From Cytophaga aurantiaca DSM 3654 (GTDB lineage Bacteria; Bacteroidota; Bacteroidia; Cytophagales; Cytophagaceae): DNA of 64,000 nt. Where the stretch lies: contig NZ_KB903666.1 of the NCBI RefSeq assembly GCF_000379725.1, positions 1 through 64,000 on the forward strand. Direction: 5' to 3'. Below, one piece after another: positions 38,263 through 47,448 of this stretch. The position numbers and the translations under genes were made by a program. The stretch's first letter is position 1; each line of letters opens with the position of its first letter. The notes beneath the pieces were generated by a model. That model made no database searches, was not told the DNA's origin, and saw nothing but the letters and a program-made list of their open reading frames with translations.

Positions 38263-39003
38263 CTTCATATCCCGTATCAGCTTACTTGCGAAGATGAAGT
38301 TTTGAAGATCCTTCACATCTGTTCCAAGAATATTGTCTTTTGTGCCTTCCCAGATCTTTTGACCTTTAAACATGAAAATGATGTTTTCACCAATCTCCAG
38401 CATGGAGTTCATGTCGTGGGTAACTACAACGGTAGTGATGTTGTATTCGTGTGTGATCTCCTGAATCAGGTTATCAATACGTATAGAAGTTTGAGGATCC
38501 AATCCGGAATTGGGTTCGTCGCAATACAAATACTTTGAGTTCATTACAATGGCACGGGCAATACCTACGCGTTTGGCCATACCGCCGCTTATTTCTGAAG
38601 GCATTAATTTCGCTGCATGGTCCAGACCGACACGTTGAAGGCAAAATTGAACACGATCTTCTTTTTCTGATTTAGACATCTCACTCAGCATGTCCAACGG
38701 AAAGAGCACATTTTCTTCGACCGTTTTAGAATCAAACAAGGCACCGCCCTGAAAAAGCATGCCAATTTCTCTGCGTATAACCTGCTTTTCTTCTTTATCT
38801 GCTAAGGTGAAATCACGTCCATCGTATAATACAGAGCCAGAGTCGGGGTGTACCAGACCAACCAGTGTTTTCAATAAAACACTCTTTCCGGTACCGCTGG
38901 CACCAATGATCAGATTTGTTTTACCCTGTTCAAACGATGCTGAAACATCCATCAGGATTTGCTTACCATTAAATGTTTTGTTGATGTTTTTACACTCAAT
39001 CAT
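38257..39003 (-). CDS. mlaF: ABC transporter ATPase, MlaF-type
   Basis: A 248-residue ATPase. Walker A GASGTGKS is at about 35-42, signature ISGGMAKRVGIARAI, Walker B YLYCDEPNSGLDP and the switch His in VVTHDM. The NSGLDPQTS segment is typical of MlaF, which powers phospholipid transport between inner and outer membrane with MlaE and an MCE-domain protein. Downstream gene of a pair with mlaE (26-nt gap). The MCE protein must be elsewhere. Confidence 0.9.
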   Translation of the reverse strand: MIECKNINKTFNGKQILMDVSASFEQGKTNLIIGASGTGKSVLLKTLVGLVHPDSGSVLYDGRDFTLADKEEKQVIRREIGMLFQGGALFDSKTVEENVLFPLDMLSEMSKSEKEDRVQFCLQRVGLDHAAKLMPSEISGGMAKRVGIARAIVMNSKYLYCDEPNSGLDPQTSIRIDNLIQEITHEYNITTVVVTHDMNSMLEIGENIIFMFKGQKIWEGTKDNILGTDVKDLQNFIFASKLIRDMKN

Positions 39004-39029
39004 ACTACTCGGTCAATAAATCCTGGTAA

Positions 39030-39761
39030 TTAGTTTAATAATAATTGGGCAAGAGACAGATCTGCAACCAATACAGCAATGCAACTTTTAACTACTGCAG
39101 AGGTAGAAGATTGTCCTACTTCGAGTGCACCGCCTTTGGTAAAATACCCTTCAAATGCAGAGATAGAGGAAATCAGAAATGCGAAAACAAAGGCTTTTAT
39201 GAGCGCAAACGTAACGTTGAATTCATTAAAATCGATTTGAACTCCATATATAAAGTCTTGTGTTGAGATAATATTACCCAGAATACCGGCGGTATATCCA
39301 CCTAAAATGGCTAATAATCCGGCGAAGGTAACAAGCATGGGGATGGTGATGAGACTGGCTAAGATTTTAGGCAAGATGAGGTAAGAAGCGGAGTTTATTC
39401 CCATAACCTCTAGTGCGTCAACCTGTTCGGTAATACGCATGGTGCCTAACTGACCTGCAATGCTTGAACCTACTTTACCGGCAAGTACTACACAGGTAAA
39501 TGTGGGAGCAAGCTCTAAAATGGACATTTCCCGTACCACAGAGGCAACAACATAGATTGGAACCAGAGGGCTAACCAGATTGGCTGCCGTTTGGATACAG
39601 GTAACTGCTCCGATAAAGGAAGAAACAATGGCAACAATCAGAATGGAATCAGTTCCGATCAGGATACATTCATCAATTGTGAGCTTCCAATAAACACTAA
39701 ATTTCTCTCTTCTAACAAACAGCGTGCTCATCAAAATCATGTACTTCCCGAAACTTTTCAT
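39030..39761 (-). CDS. mlaE: ABC transporter permease, MlaE-type
   Basis: A 243-residue integral membrane protein of the MlaE (YrbE, TIGR00056) family with five or six helices. LAPTFTCVVLAGKVGSSIAGQLGTMRITEQVDALEVMG is the family signature region (about residues 82-118), and VQIDFNEFNVTFALIKAFVF follows. It forms the membrane part of a lipid-transport ABC system with MlaF, its downstream neighbour. Confidence 0.92.
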   Translation of the reverse strand: MKSFGKYMILMSTLFVRREKFSVYWKLTIDECILIGTDSILIVAIVSSFIGAVTCIQTAANLVSPLVPIYVVASVVREMSILELAPTFTCVVLAGKVGSSIAGQLGTMRITEQVDALEVMGINSASYLILPKILASLITIPMLVTFAGLLAILGGYTAGILGNIISTQDFIYGVQIDFNEFNVTFALIKAFVFAFLISSISAFEGYFTKGGALEVGQSSTSAVVKSCIAVLVADLSLAQLLLN

Positions 39762-39847
39762 TCGTATTCTTTATCAACGATGGAACAATTCTCTTTAAAA
39801 TCCTTACTAAAATAAGGTATATTTAAGTGGCAAACAATTATAATAAA

Positions 39848-40555
39848 ATGAATAAACTGGCAGTAATAACCGGAGGAACGAAAGGAATAGGGAAGGCACT
39901 TGTCGAAAAATTTGCTTCAGAGGGTTTTGATATTCTTACCTGTTCACGAAAGGAAGCAGATTTAGAGTCTTTAAAAAGTACTATTTATAAGCTGAACAAA
40001 AATGTTGCTGTCAGCACCTGTGTTGCAGATCTATCTGCTAAAAGTGGAAGGGATGCACTCTTAAAAAACTATGCTTCCTTAAACAGAACTGCTGATGTAT
40101 TGATCAACAATGCAGGAGTATTTGTATTGGGACAAATCCATAATGAACCCGAAGGTGTTTTGGAAAATCAGATCCAGACAAACCTGATGAGTGCCTATGA
40201 TATTAGTCGTGGAGTTGTACCCGGGATGATCGCAAAAAAGAAGGGGACTATTTTTAATATCTGTTCAACTGCGAGCATCATTCCGTATGTAACCGGTGGC
40301 TCTTATTGCATCTCTAAGTTTGCTTTACTGGGCATGACAAAAGTTCTGAGGGAGGAAATGAAGGAGCACAATATTCGGGTCACTGCTGTCTTACCCGGAG
40401 CAACCTTGACTGCTTCCTGGGAAGGGGTAGACTTACCCCAAGAGCGGTTTATGAAACCTGAAGATATAGCAAATTCAATTTATGGAATCTATAGTTTGTC
40501 TGACCAAACGGTCGTAGAAGAACTCCTTTTACGTCCGCAACTGGGAGATATCTAG
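39848..40555 (+). CDS. Short-chain dehydrogenase/reductase
   Basis: A classical SDR of 235 residues. The NAD(P)-binding TGGTKGIG is at residues 8-15, NNAG in VLINNAGVFV, and the catalytic Ser with YCISK (YxxxK) near residue 150. The ATG at 39848 gives the usual MNKLAVITGG start; the GTG at 39827 would add seven residues. Substrate unknown. Divergent from mlaE, and unlinked in strand order to ispG across a 286-nt spacer. Confidence 0.9.
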   Translation: MNKLAVITGGTKGIGKALVEKFASEGFDILTCSRKEADLESLKSTIYKLNKNVAVSTCVADLSAKSGRDALLKNYASLNRTADVLINNAGVFVLGQIHNEPEGVLENQIQTNLMSAYDISRGVVPGMIAKKKGTIFNICSTASIIPYVTGGSYCISKFALLGMTKVLREEMKEHNIRVTAVLPGATLTASWEGVDLPQERFMKPEDIANSIYGIYSLSDQTVVEELLLRPQLGDI

Positions 40556-40732
40556 AAATTAGGTTCTGGTAAATTTTATATATCGTCTATACAGATTAAA
40601 AGCACCTAATGATCATTTTTAAGTCTATTTTGGATAAAAATCTACTTGAAAAATGAATTTAAATAGTATCATCTAATAGTTTACATGTTTTGATTTAATA
40701 TATCTGATTTATAAAAATATAAACGTTTAAAT

Positions 40733-40748
40733 TTAGATTAGTCTAAAA
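40733..40748. promoter_or_regulatory. Short palindrome upstream of ispG
   Basis: TTTAGA-TTAG-TCTAAA is a perfect dyad with a 4-nt centre in the AT-rich spacer 40556-40841, about 95 nt before ispG. It could be an operator, but no regulator is identified. Nothing else is seen in this spacer. Confidence 0.3.
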
Positions 40749-40841
40749 AAATAAATTCAACGATTTTCAATTTAAATTCTTCAAAATCGGGACGAATTCA
40801 ACAAAAAAGTTATCTTTCCTAATATATAATAATATCAAGAG

Positions 40842-42839
40842 ATGTCTTCAAACGAACTTTCTTCAATAAACACAAAATACTGTTCCAGCCTTACCCAATA
40901 TGTGCGTAGAAAAACCACTGTGGTAACGATTGGAAATGTGCCTATGGGTGGTGATAATCCGATCCGACTTCAGTCGATGACGACGGTCGATACGATGGAC
41001 ACATTAGGCAGTGTGGAGCAAATTATCCGCATGGTAGATGCCGGTTGTGAGTATGTCAGAGTGACAGCACCAAGTGTTAAGGAAGCTCAGAATTTAGCCG
41101 AGATCAAAAAGGAATTATTGAAACGCGGCTACAATGTTCCCCTTGTAGCCGACATACATTTTACTCCAAATGCGGCAGAACTTGCTGCCAAAATTGTCGA
41201 AAAAGTCCGGATCAATCCGGGGAATTATGCCGACAAAAAGAAGTTTGAACAGATCGATTATACAGACGAATCTTATCAGGAAGAACTTGAACGCATCCGT
41301 GAAAAGTTTGTTCCGCTGGTAAAAATCTGTAAAGAATATGGCACAGCCATGCGGATCGGAACCAATCACGGTTCTCTATCGGACCGGATTTTATCCCGTT
41401 ACGGAGATACGCCACTGGGTATGGTTGAGTCGGCTCTGGAGTTTTTGAGAATCTGCGAAGACTTGGAATATTACAATATTGTAATTTCCATGAAAGCGAG
41501 TAATACGCAGGTAATGGTGCAGGCATATCGTCTGTTGGTTCAGAAATTAGAGGAAGAAGGACTGCGACCTTACCCCTTACATTTAGGAGTAACCGAAGCT
41601 GGTGAAGCCGAAGATGGAAGAATAAAATCTGCCGTTGGGATTGGTACTTTATTGGAAGATGGCTTGGGAGATACCGTTCGGGTGTCGTTGACCGAAGCCC
41701 CGGAATTTGAAATTCCTGTAGCTGCAAAACTGGTTGACCGATATCAAAACCGGAACAATCATAAAGCGATTCCTTTCGTTGAAAAAAATCCGATCAACCC
41801 ATACGCATATAAAAGAAGACAGACAACCGACGTTCATACGATCGGAGGAACAAATGTTCCACGGGTGATCGCCGACTTCAGTCAGGTTGAAAATCTGGAT
41901 GTACAGGATCTGAAATCCATTGGTCATTTCTATTTACCCGCTTTGGATAAATGGAGTATGAATGATCTTGGAGCAGACTTTATTTATACCGGTCATCAGA
42001 AAGCGCCATTCATGTTACCGAATGGATTGAAAGAAATTGTGGATGCTGATACCTGGAAAATATTGCCGGATCAGACCCATGTGTATCCGCTTTTTGCGGC
42101 ACGCTGGTATAAGACCGATGTGGTAAAACATCCGAAACTGAACTTTGTGCTGGCAGATATTGAAGACATAGATGAAAAGCTGCTGTTGTGTCTGGCCTCA
42201 GACCCGACCGTTGTATTAATATTGGAGTCGTTTAATGAACATGCAATGGCTGAACTGCGCAGAAGTTTCATTACGCTTTTAAATAGAGAAATAAAAACGC
42301 CCGTACTTATTAAGCGTGCGTACAAACATAAAAATGAAGAGGCATTGTTTCTGGCTGCATCAACCGATGTAGGTGGTTTGCTGGTGGATGGTTTGGGCGA
42401 CGGGGTATTTCTGTCTACTTCCAAAACGACACCGACAGATAAGACAACCTTATTAACGAATCTGAAAGCACTGAATAATTTAGCTTTTGGTATTCTGCAG
42501 GCTGCCCGTACACGGATGACTAAAACAGAATACATTTCCTGTCCGTCGTGCGGAAGAACCTTATTCGATCTTCAGGAGACAACTGCGATGATCCGTAAAC
42601 GTACCGATCATTTAAAGGGAGTGAAGATCGGGATCATGGGTTGTATCGTAAATGGTCCGGGTGAAATGGCCGATGCCGATTATGGCTATGTTGGCGTTGG
42701 GAAAGATAAGATTGCTTTGTACCGAGGGCAAACGGTTGTAAATAAGGCAGTACCGTCGGATAGAGCGGTGGATGAGCTGATCAATATTATTAAAGAAGAT
42801 GGCAAGTGGCTGGAGCCGGTTGTTTCGGAGTTTGTATAA
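40842..42839 (+). CDS. ispG: 4-hydroxy-3-methylbut-2-enyl-diphosphate synthase, long form
   Basis: IspG (GcpE) converts MEcPP to HMBPP in the MEP isoprenoid pathway with a [4Fe-4S] cluster. This 665-residue protein has the TIM-barrel domain (about 15-290, starting RKTTVVTIGNVPMGG), then an inserted domain of about 250 residues as in plants, Chlamydia and Bacteroidota, and the C-terminal iron-sulfur domain. The cluster ligands are Cys567 and Cys570 in CPSCGRTL and Cys601 in MGCIVNGPGE, with the fourth ligand Glu just after. It supplies isoprenoid precursors for, among others, the carotenoids encoded at the right end of the window. Confidence 0.97.
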   Translation: MSSNELSSINTKYCSSLTQYVRRKTTVVTIGNVPMGGDNPIRLQSMTTVDTMDTLGSVEQIIRMVDAGCEYVRVTAPSVKEAQNLAEIKKELLKRGYNVPLVADIHFTPNAAELAAKIVEKVRINPGNYADKKKFEQIDYTDESYQEELERIREKFVPLVKICKEYGTAMRIGTNHGSLSDRILSRYGDTPLGMVESALEFLRICEDLEYYNIVISMKASNTQVMVQAYRLLVQKLEEEGLRPYPLHLGVTEAGEAEDGRIKSAVGIGTLLEDGLGDTVRVSLTEAPEFEIPVAAKLVDRYQNRNNHKAIPFVEKNPINPYAYKRRQTTDVHTIGGTNVPRVIADFSQVENLDVQDLKSIGHFYLPALDKWSMNDLGADFIYTGHQKAPFMLPNGLKEIVDADTWKILPDQTHVYPLFAARWYKTDVVKHPKLNFVLADIEDIDEKLLLCLASDPTVVLILESFNEHAMAELRRSFITLLNREIKTPVLIKRAYKHKNEEALFLAASTDVGGLLVDGLGDGVFLSTSKTTPTDKTTLLTNLKALNNLAFGILQAARTRMTKTEYISCPSCGRTLFDLQETTAMIRKRTDHLKGVKIGIMGCIVNGPGEMADADYGYVGVGKDKIALYRGQTVVNKAVPSDRAVDELINIIKEDGKWLEPVVSEFV

Positions 42840-42845
42840 TTCAAT

Positions 42846-43328
42846 ATGAAAAGAGTTGCCATATATATAATCATATGTTTGGAGGTGGTACTCTCTGTTA
42901 ATGCTTATGCAGAAGATAAGTTTATTGAAAGGGACACCCTTACTAACCTGCAGATATTAACAGATTCTTCTGTTAAATATGCTTTTGGTTATTCTTGTTC
43001 TGTGTCCGGAATGCCTCCGAAGGGAAGAATGGCCATAAATAAACTTGTTGAATCAAACAATTTCGATGCGATTAAGGCTGTATTGGATGGACAAAATAAT
43101 GTAGGGAAAATATATGCGATTGAAGCATTGCTGTCATTAGCTTCCAAGAATATATATAGTTTGACCGAAAGTGATAAAGAAAAAATTAAAAGAATAATAA
43201 ATCAGGACTATTCGATCGCACGATGTGAGGGATGTCTTTTTTCTACTATTCATATTATTGATCTGTTCAATGAAAAAGCTTACATGAAGCTTTTAACAAA
43301 AAATGAAATTCAAATTAAGAATCGATAA
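42846..43328 (+). CDS. Hypothetical secreted protein
   Basis: A 160-residue protein not recognised. A signal peptide (about residues 4-22, ending NAYA) precedes a soluble, mostly helical region. Cys in YSCSVSGMPPKG and the CEGC pair in IARCEGCLFS could form disulfides or bind metal. It starts 6 nt after the ispG stop, so it is probably read through from ispG, but no functional link is known. Confidence 0.65.
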   Translation: MKRVAIYIIICLEVVLSVNAYAEDKFIERDTLTNLQILTDSSVKYAFGYSCSVSGMPPKGRMAINKLVESNNFDAIKAVLDGQNNVGKIYAIEALLSLASKNIYSLTESDKEKIKRIINQDYSIARCEGCLFSTIHIIDLFNEKAYMKLLTKNEIQIKNR

Positions 43329-43351
43329 TAACCGTAATACAAAATATACCT

Positions 43352-43516
43352 ATGAAAGAATATTTTAAAATAGGAGAACTCTTCACATACTTCTTCCGCA
43401 AAAAAGATCCCAATGTATCTACTTCATTGAAGGCAATGCATTTTGTAAATAAACTGTCGATCGTGATCTTCCTGATCTGTCTGGTTGTTATTTTGTATAG
43501 ATTATTTATCCGATAG
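43352..43516 (+). CDS. Small membrane protein (DUF6728-like)
   Basis: A 54-residue protein starting with ATG at 43352. MKEYFKIGELFTYFFRKKDP at the N-terminus, then a polar stretch and a single C-terminal helix (about 34-51, LSIVIFLICLVVILYRLF). The pattern resembles a tiny conserved Bacteroidota family that I believe is DUF6728; the assignment is from memory. It lies in a run of short genes after ispG. Confidence 0.65.
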   Translation: MKEYFKIGELFTYFFRKKDPNVSTSLKAMHFVNKLSIVIFLICLVVILYRLFIR

Positions 43517-43533
43517 ATAACTGCTTTGTATAT

Positions 43534-43806
43534 ATGAGATTTCTTAGAACGTGTTTTTTGATTCTGTTAACATATATCGTGTTGGGTTCTGCAGCCGAGG
43601 CAAGTAGTATTATAAAGGAAGATGCCAATGATGCGATTATCGCATCTCATATGCACGATAAAAAACCTAAAGAGAAAGAACGAAAAAGGGTGGTGATCCA
43701 GATAAGCAAAGATGTTGGGTATGTTATCATTACTATATTAGAGGTTGTAATTGATGTATGTGCCAATAATTCTGGCTGTTCATCCTATTATAGGTATAAT
43801 CATTAA
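43534..43806 (+). CDS. Hypothetical small secreted protein
   Basis: A 90-residue protein with a signal peptide (LILLTYIVLGSAAEAS) and a basic mid-region (KKPKEKERKRVV). The hydrophobic DVGYVIITILEVVIDVC and a Cys-containing C-terminus follow. No family recognised. Only 17 nt after the preceding small gene and just before the WG-repeat gene. Confidence 0.5.
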   Translation: MRFLRTCFLILLTYIVLGSAAEASSIIKEDANDAIIASHMHDKKPKEKERKRVVIQISKDVGYVIITILEVVIDVCANNSGCSSYYRYNH

Positions 43807-43837
43807 TCTCTCATTGAATCATATTATTAGTATACAA

Positions 43838-45010
43838 ATGAAATTTATCAGATTTATATCTTTTACATTCCTGTTGCAGACAGCTATACTTTCTTCTGCG
43901 CAGAGTATTCCTACACCCTATGTATGGGGCGGTAAGTACGGCTTTATTGATGCTGAGACCGGAAAAGTTTTGATCAATCCCATTTATGAAAAGGTATATC
44001 CGTTTTCTGAAAACAGGGCATTGGTATTTAAAGCGGGCAAAGGATATTTTATTGATCAGTCGGGTACAATCAAAATTATTTTAAAGTACGATTCTGTTTA
44101 TTCTTTTACCGAGGGATTGGCAGCCGTACAAACTGTAGGATTGTGGGGATATATTGATAAGTTGGGAACTTTGAAGATCCCGGTTAAATTTCAACAAGCA
44201 TATCCGTTTGCAGAAGGATTTGCGGTGATCAAGAAAGATGGTAAGTACGGCTATATTGATAAGACTGGAAAAATAATCATTTCGCCACAGTTTGATTTTG
44301 CGTTGGAGTTTTCAGACGGACATGCGGTTGTAAGAAAAGACGGAAAGTATGGTTTTATAAATACCACCGGTAAGATCATTATTCCTGCCGTTTATGATCA
44401 GGCTGCAAATTTCAGCAATGGTGCTGCTGTGGTTTCAAAAGACGGGAAGTATGGTATTATTGATAAGAACGGAAAAGCTATTTTGCCGATCGATAACGAT
44501 TGGGTTTCTGTTTTTAGTGATGGTTTGGTACGTGTGCACAAAGGTTCTACCTGGGGATATGCAAACACTTCGGGTGTAATGCTGATTCCTGCAACATTTG
44601 ATTGGGTTTCGGATTTTTCAAATGGGTATGCGAAAGTGAAAAAAAACAACATGTATGGCTATATTGATAAGATGGGAACCATTGTTGTTCCGATTCAATA
44701 TCAGTGGCTTGAAGATCGGGATATTTCTGGCACTATAATGGCAGTTAAAGCAGGGTATTGGGGGTGCATCAATACGCAGAACGAAGTTTTAAGTACATTT
44801 ACGTATAAAGTAACCAGACCTTATTCCGAAGGATATGCAGTGGTAACGAAAGCAGGTAAATACGGATATATTAATAATAAAGGAGAATTGATTATACCTT
44901 TTACATATGAATATGCGTATGATGTTGTAAACGGGATGGCTGAAGTTGTAATAAATGAAAGAACCCGTTTTATTGATAAATCAGGTGTTTGTATTAAATA
45001 TTGTGAATAA
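43838..45010 (+). CDS. WG-repeat protein, secreted
   Basis: A 390-residue exported protein. A signal peptide (MKFIRFISFTFLLQTAILSSAQ) is followed by about nine or ten tandem WG repeats of roughly 38 residues, each with the pattern KxGKYGYIDKTGKIIIPxxYDxAxxFSxGxAxV. The repeats fill the whole mature protein. I take ATG 43838 because it starts the signal peptide; a longer frame from 43751 overlaps the preceding gene. WG repeats are common in Bacteroidota; their function is not established. Confidence 0.88.
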   Translation: MKFIRFISFTFLLQTAILSSAQSIPTPYVWGGKYGFIDAETGKVLINPIYEKVYPFSENRALVFKAGKGYFIDQSGTIKIILKYDSVYSFTEGLAAVQTVGLWGYIDKLGTLKIPVKFQQAYPFAEGFAVIKKDGKYGYIDKTGKIIISPQFDFALEFSDGHAVVRKDGKYGFINTTGKIIIPAVYDQAANFSNGAAVVSKDGKYGIIDKNGKAILPIDNDWVSVFSDGLVRVHKGSTWGYANTSGVMLIPATFDWVSDFSNGYAKVKKNNMYGYIDKMGTIVVPIQYQWLEDRDISGTIMAVKAGYWGCINTQNEVLSTFTYKVTRPYSEGYAVVTKAGKYGYINNKGELIIPFTYEYAYDVVNGMAEVVINERTRFIDKSGVCIKYCE

Positions 45011-45026
45011 TAGAATCAAAGTAGAC

Positions 45027-45533
45027 ATGAGTACATTTAGTAAAAGAAGTATTGTTTTCGGTGTTGTGTTGTTTTTATTTCAAGCGATGCCGTCTTTGGC
45101 TCAGATAAAGCCTCACAGCAGCATTAAGGCTGAAGATCTGAAAGTTGTTTTGGTAAAGGATATTGAAAACATAAGCGATTCGGCACATCATCATCATGCG
45201 CATGATCCGCATAAATCAAGTTATAAAATTCTGCATGTGCATTTTACGATGGTATCGACGGACTCTACAAATGCAGGCTATAAATCTGTTATGATGCGAG
45301 TGATAGATCCAAGTGGAGTAGATATTTATGATCCGGCTTCAGGCGGCGGTTTATTTATGTTGAATGGAAAAGAAACTCCTTATACCATCAAAGAAACTAA
45401 AAAATATGATGGCAAATTTCTGGAGATTGATTTCCTGTATAAGCACTCCAAGCATTTCAAACACGGCTTGCATATTATTGAGCTGTATGTAGATGGATAT
45501 AAAATTGGTGAGGAACATTTTGTTATTAAATAA
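45027..45533 (+). CDS. Hypothetical secreted protein with His-rich segment
   Basis: A 168-residue exported protein. A signal peptide ends at PSLAQ (about residue 26), followed by a His-rich stretch DSAHHHHAHDPHKSS and a compact beta-rich domain (YKILHVHFTMVSTDS, MRVIDPSGVDIYDPASGGG, LHIIELYVDGYKIGEEHF). ATG 45027 is chosen because it gives the signal peptide and does not overlap the WG gene. No family recognised; it may bind metal. Last gene of the run that starts at ispG. Confidence 0.65.
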   Translation: MSTFSKRSIVFGVVLFLFQAMPSLAQIKPHSSIKAEDLKVVLVKDIENISDSAHHHHAHDPHKSSYKILHVHFTMVSTDSTNAGYKSVMMRVIDPSGVDIYDPASGGGLFMLNGKETPYTIKETKKYDGKFLEIDFLYKHSKHFKHGLHIIELYVDGYKIGEEHFVIK

Positions 45534-45539
45534 GTAATA

Positions 45540-45562
45540 AGTGTTAGGTACTAAGTACTAAG
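45540..45562. repeat. Short copy of the intergenic CTAG/CTAA repeat
   Basis: AGTGTTAGGTACTAAGTACTAAG just after the stop codon is a diverged form of the CTAGGTACTAG repeat seen at 4021, 38153 and 58918, with CTAA replacing CTAG. Confidence 0.4.
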
Positions 45563-45600
45563 ACGGTTTGAAAACGAATTTCCTTTTCAAGAAAAATGAT

Positions 45601-45642
45601 AAATAAAAAATGTCCCACTAATTAGTGGGACATTTTTTATTT
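45601..45642. terminator. Perfect 42-bp palindromic terminator
   Basis: Two perfectly complementary 21-nt arms (core TGTCCCACTAA) with A6 on the left and T6 on the right. It ends the ispG-side transcripts and would also work on the minus strand. Confidence 0.88.
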
Positions 45643-45699
45643 AAGAAGATTTTTACAACTAATTTGCCTTATATTCGATTGATAATTTAAATCATCTGT

Positions 45700-46791
45700 A
45701 TGATTGAAGAGAGGAAGTATTTTAACACCTTTGATGCACTGCGATTTTTAGCTTTTTTTAAAGTGTTTATATTTCATATACCTATTTGGGGTTTTCCTGT
45801 TTTTGATTTTCTGAAAAATGGTGGTGGAACTGCTGTATCCTTTTTCTTTTCCTTGAGTGGTTTTTTAATTACGTATCTGATTTTAAAAGAAAAAGAATCA
45901 ACAGGCACATTTAATCTGAAGGCTTTTTATTTCAGAAGAATCTTAAGGATATGGCCGTTGTATTATAGCATGCTGCTCTTTGCTTTTTTAACACCTTATA
46001 TTTTATCTATCGTTTCTATAGATGCTAGTGGAGCAGGTTATGATCCTGATTGGTTTATGTCCATTGCGTTTCTTGAAAATTATAAAATGATCTTTACCAA
46101 TGATTTTCCAAATGTTTCACCCTTAGGAGTAGTGTGGTCTTTGTGTGTGGAAGAACATTTTTATATTATATGGGGCTTACTGCTTTATGTTGTTTCAGTG
46201 CGGAATGTTCATTGGTTGATTATAGCTTCAATTTTTATAGCGAATGTCAGCAGGTATGTTTTCTATTTGAACGGATGGTCTTTTTTAGATGTGTTTACCA
46301 ACATAGATTATTTCGCCTACGGGGCGATTTCTGCTATCTTATTCATTAAAAAGAAGGCAATTGTAGATACCGTGCTGGAAGGTATTTCATCCTCGAGTAA
46401 AGTATTCATACTACTTGCATGCATAGGTATTTTTATAACCCTACCTAATCTGGATTTTCAATACAACGCGCTCATAGAGCCAACAATTTCAGGAATCATT
46501 TTTTTAATTGTATTGACTCTAGTTGTGTTCGATGGAAAATTATTTTCAATTTCTAAAACGAATATTCTGAGTCGTCTTGGGATCTATACCTATAGCCTGT
46601 ATCTGACACACACAATAATTATTAATCTGTTTGTTAAGATATTTGAAAAAATGAATATCTCATTGATCAACCCCTTTCAAGCTTTGGGGTTTGTAACCGT
46701 ATGTTTGCTTGGTACAATTGCAGCAAGTATGGTTACTTATTATCTGATTGAAAAACCTTTTTTGAAGTTGAAAACACGAATAACATTGTAA
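45700..46791 (+). CDS. Acyltransferase 3 family membrane protein
   Basis: A 363-residue membrane O-acyltransferase (acyltransferase 3 / OafA type) with about ten helices. The N-terminal FDALRFLAFFKVFIFHIPIW contains the family Arg and catalytic His, FYFRRILRIWPLYY is the second signature, and VVWSLCVEEHFYIIWG the third. It likely acylates a sugar of a surface polysaccharide or lipid. It stands alone between a terminator and the convergent ruvC (14-nt gap). Confidence 0.9.
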   Translation: MIEERKYFNTFDALRFLAFFKVFIFHIPIWGFPVFDFLKNGGGTAVSFFFSLSGFLITYLILKEKESTGTFNLKAFYFRRILRIWPLYYSMLLFAFLTPYILSIVSIDASGAGYDPDWFMSIAFLENYKMIFTNDFPNVSPLGVVWSLCVEEHFYIIWGLLLYVVSVRNVHWLIIASIFIANVSRYVFYLNGWSFLDVFTNIDYFAYGAISAILFIKKKAIVDTVLEGISSSSKVFILLACIGIFITLPNLDFQYNALIEPTISGIIFLIVLTLVVFDGKLFSISKTNILSRLGIYTYSLYLTHTIIINLFVKIFEKMNISLINPFQALGFVTVCLLGTIAASMVTYYLIEKPFLKLKTRITL

Positions 46792-46805
46792 AAATAGGAG
46801 CTATA

Positions 46806-47420
46806 TTATTCGCTCTTTTTCTTCGCGACTTTCTTTGTTACTGTCTTTGCCGGTGTTTTTACTTTATCCGGGTTGTCTTTGATGAAGGCATTCCAGCCGC
46901 CTTTGCTTTTGGTTACAGCACCTTTCTGAAAGTAATGACAAACGGCCACACCCAGAGCATCTGTCGCATCTAATAGCTTTGGTATTTCCTGGAACATCAG
47001 CAATTTTGAAAGCATTGCAGCAACCTGTTCTTTGGATGCATTTCCGTTACCAGTAACCGATTGTTTTATTTTTTTAGGAGCGTATTCAAAGATAGGAACC
47101 TGTTTCGAAATGGCAGCTGCAATGGCAACGCCTTGTGCTCTGCCCAGCTTCAGCATGGATTGAACATTCTCTCCGAAAAACGGAGCTTCAATAGCCATTT
47201 CATCGGGGTGGTATTCATCGATAATGTGGCTTATCCTCTCAAAGATTTTACTTAACTTTATTGCATGGTCGGCATACTTGCTCAAATGAACAACACCAAA
47301 TTGAATCAAGGTTAGTTGGTTTCCTTTAATAGCAATCAGTCCATATCCCATTACATTTGTACCTGGGTCAATGCCAAGAATAATTCGGTCTACTAATGGG
47401 GGATTATTTTTATTAACCAT
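46806..47420 (-). CDS. ruvC: Crossover junction endodeoxyribonuclease RuvC
   Basis: RuvC resolves Holliday junctions. The RNase H-like core shows ILGIDPGTNVMGYGLI (first catalytic Asp), MAIEAPFFGENVQSMLKLGRAQGVAIAAA (second acidic residue) and LLDATDALGVAVCH (C-terminal aspartates). I start at the ATG at 47420 (MVNKNNPPL), which places the first motif near residue 15; a longer frame reaching 47585 adds 55 residues unlike any RuvC. The 204-residue protein ends in a Lys-rich tail (KTVTKKVAKKKSE) beyond the usual fold. Confidence 0.95.
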   Translation of the reverse strand: MVNKNNPPLVDRIILGIDPGTNVMGYGLIAIKGNQLTLIQFGVVHLSKYADHAIKLSKIFERISHIIDEYHPDEMAIEAPFFGENVQSMLKLGRAQGVAIAAAISKQVPIFEYAPKKIKQSVTGNGNASKEQVAAMLSKLLMFQEIPKLLDATDALGVAVCHYFQKGAVTKSKGGWNAFIKDNPDKVKTPAKTVTKKVAKKKSE

Positions 47421-47448
47421 ACGATACGTGCAAGTTAGCGAACCTTTT

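Noticed and set aside
41212-41727. A 171-codon minus-strand open frame inside ispG
   Set aside because: It is antisense to a conserved catalytic domain and has no recognisable protein features.
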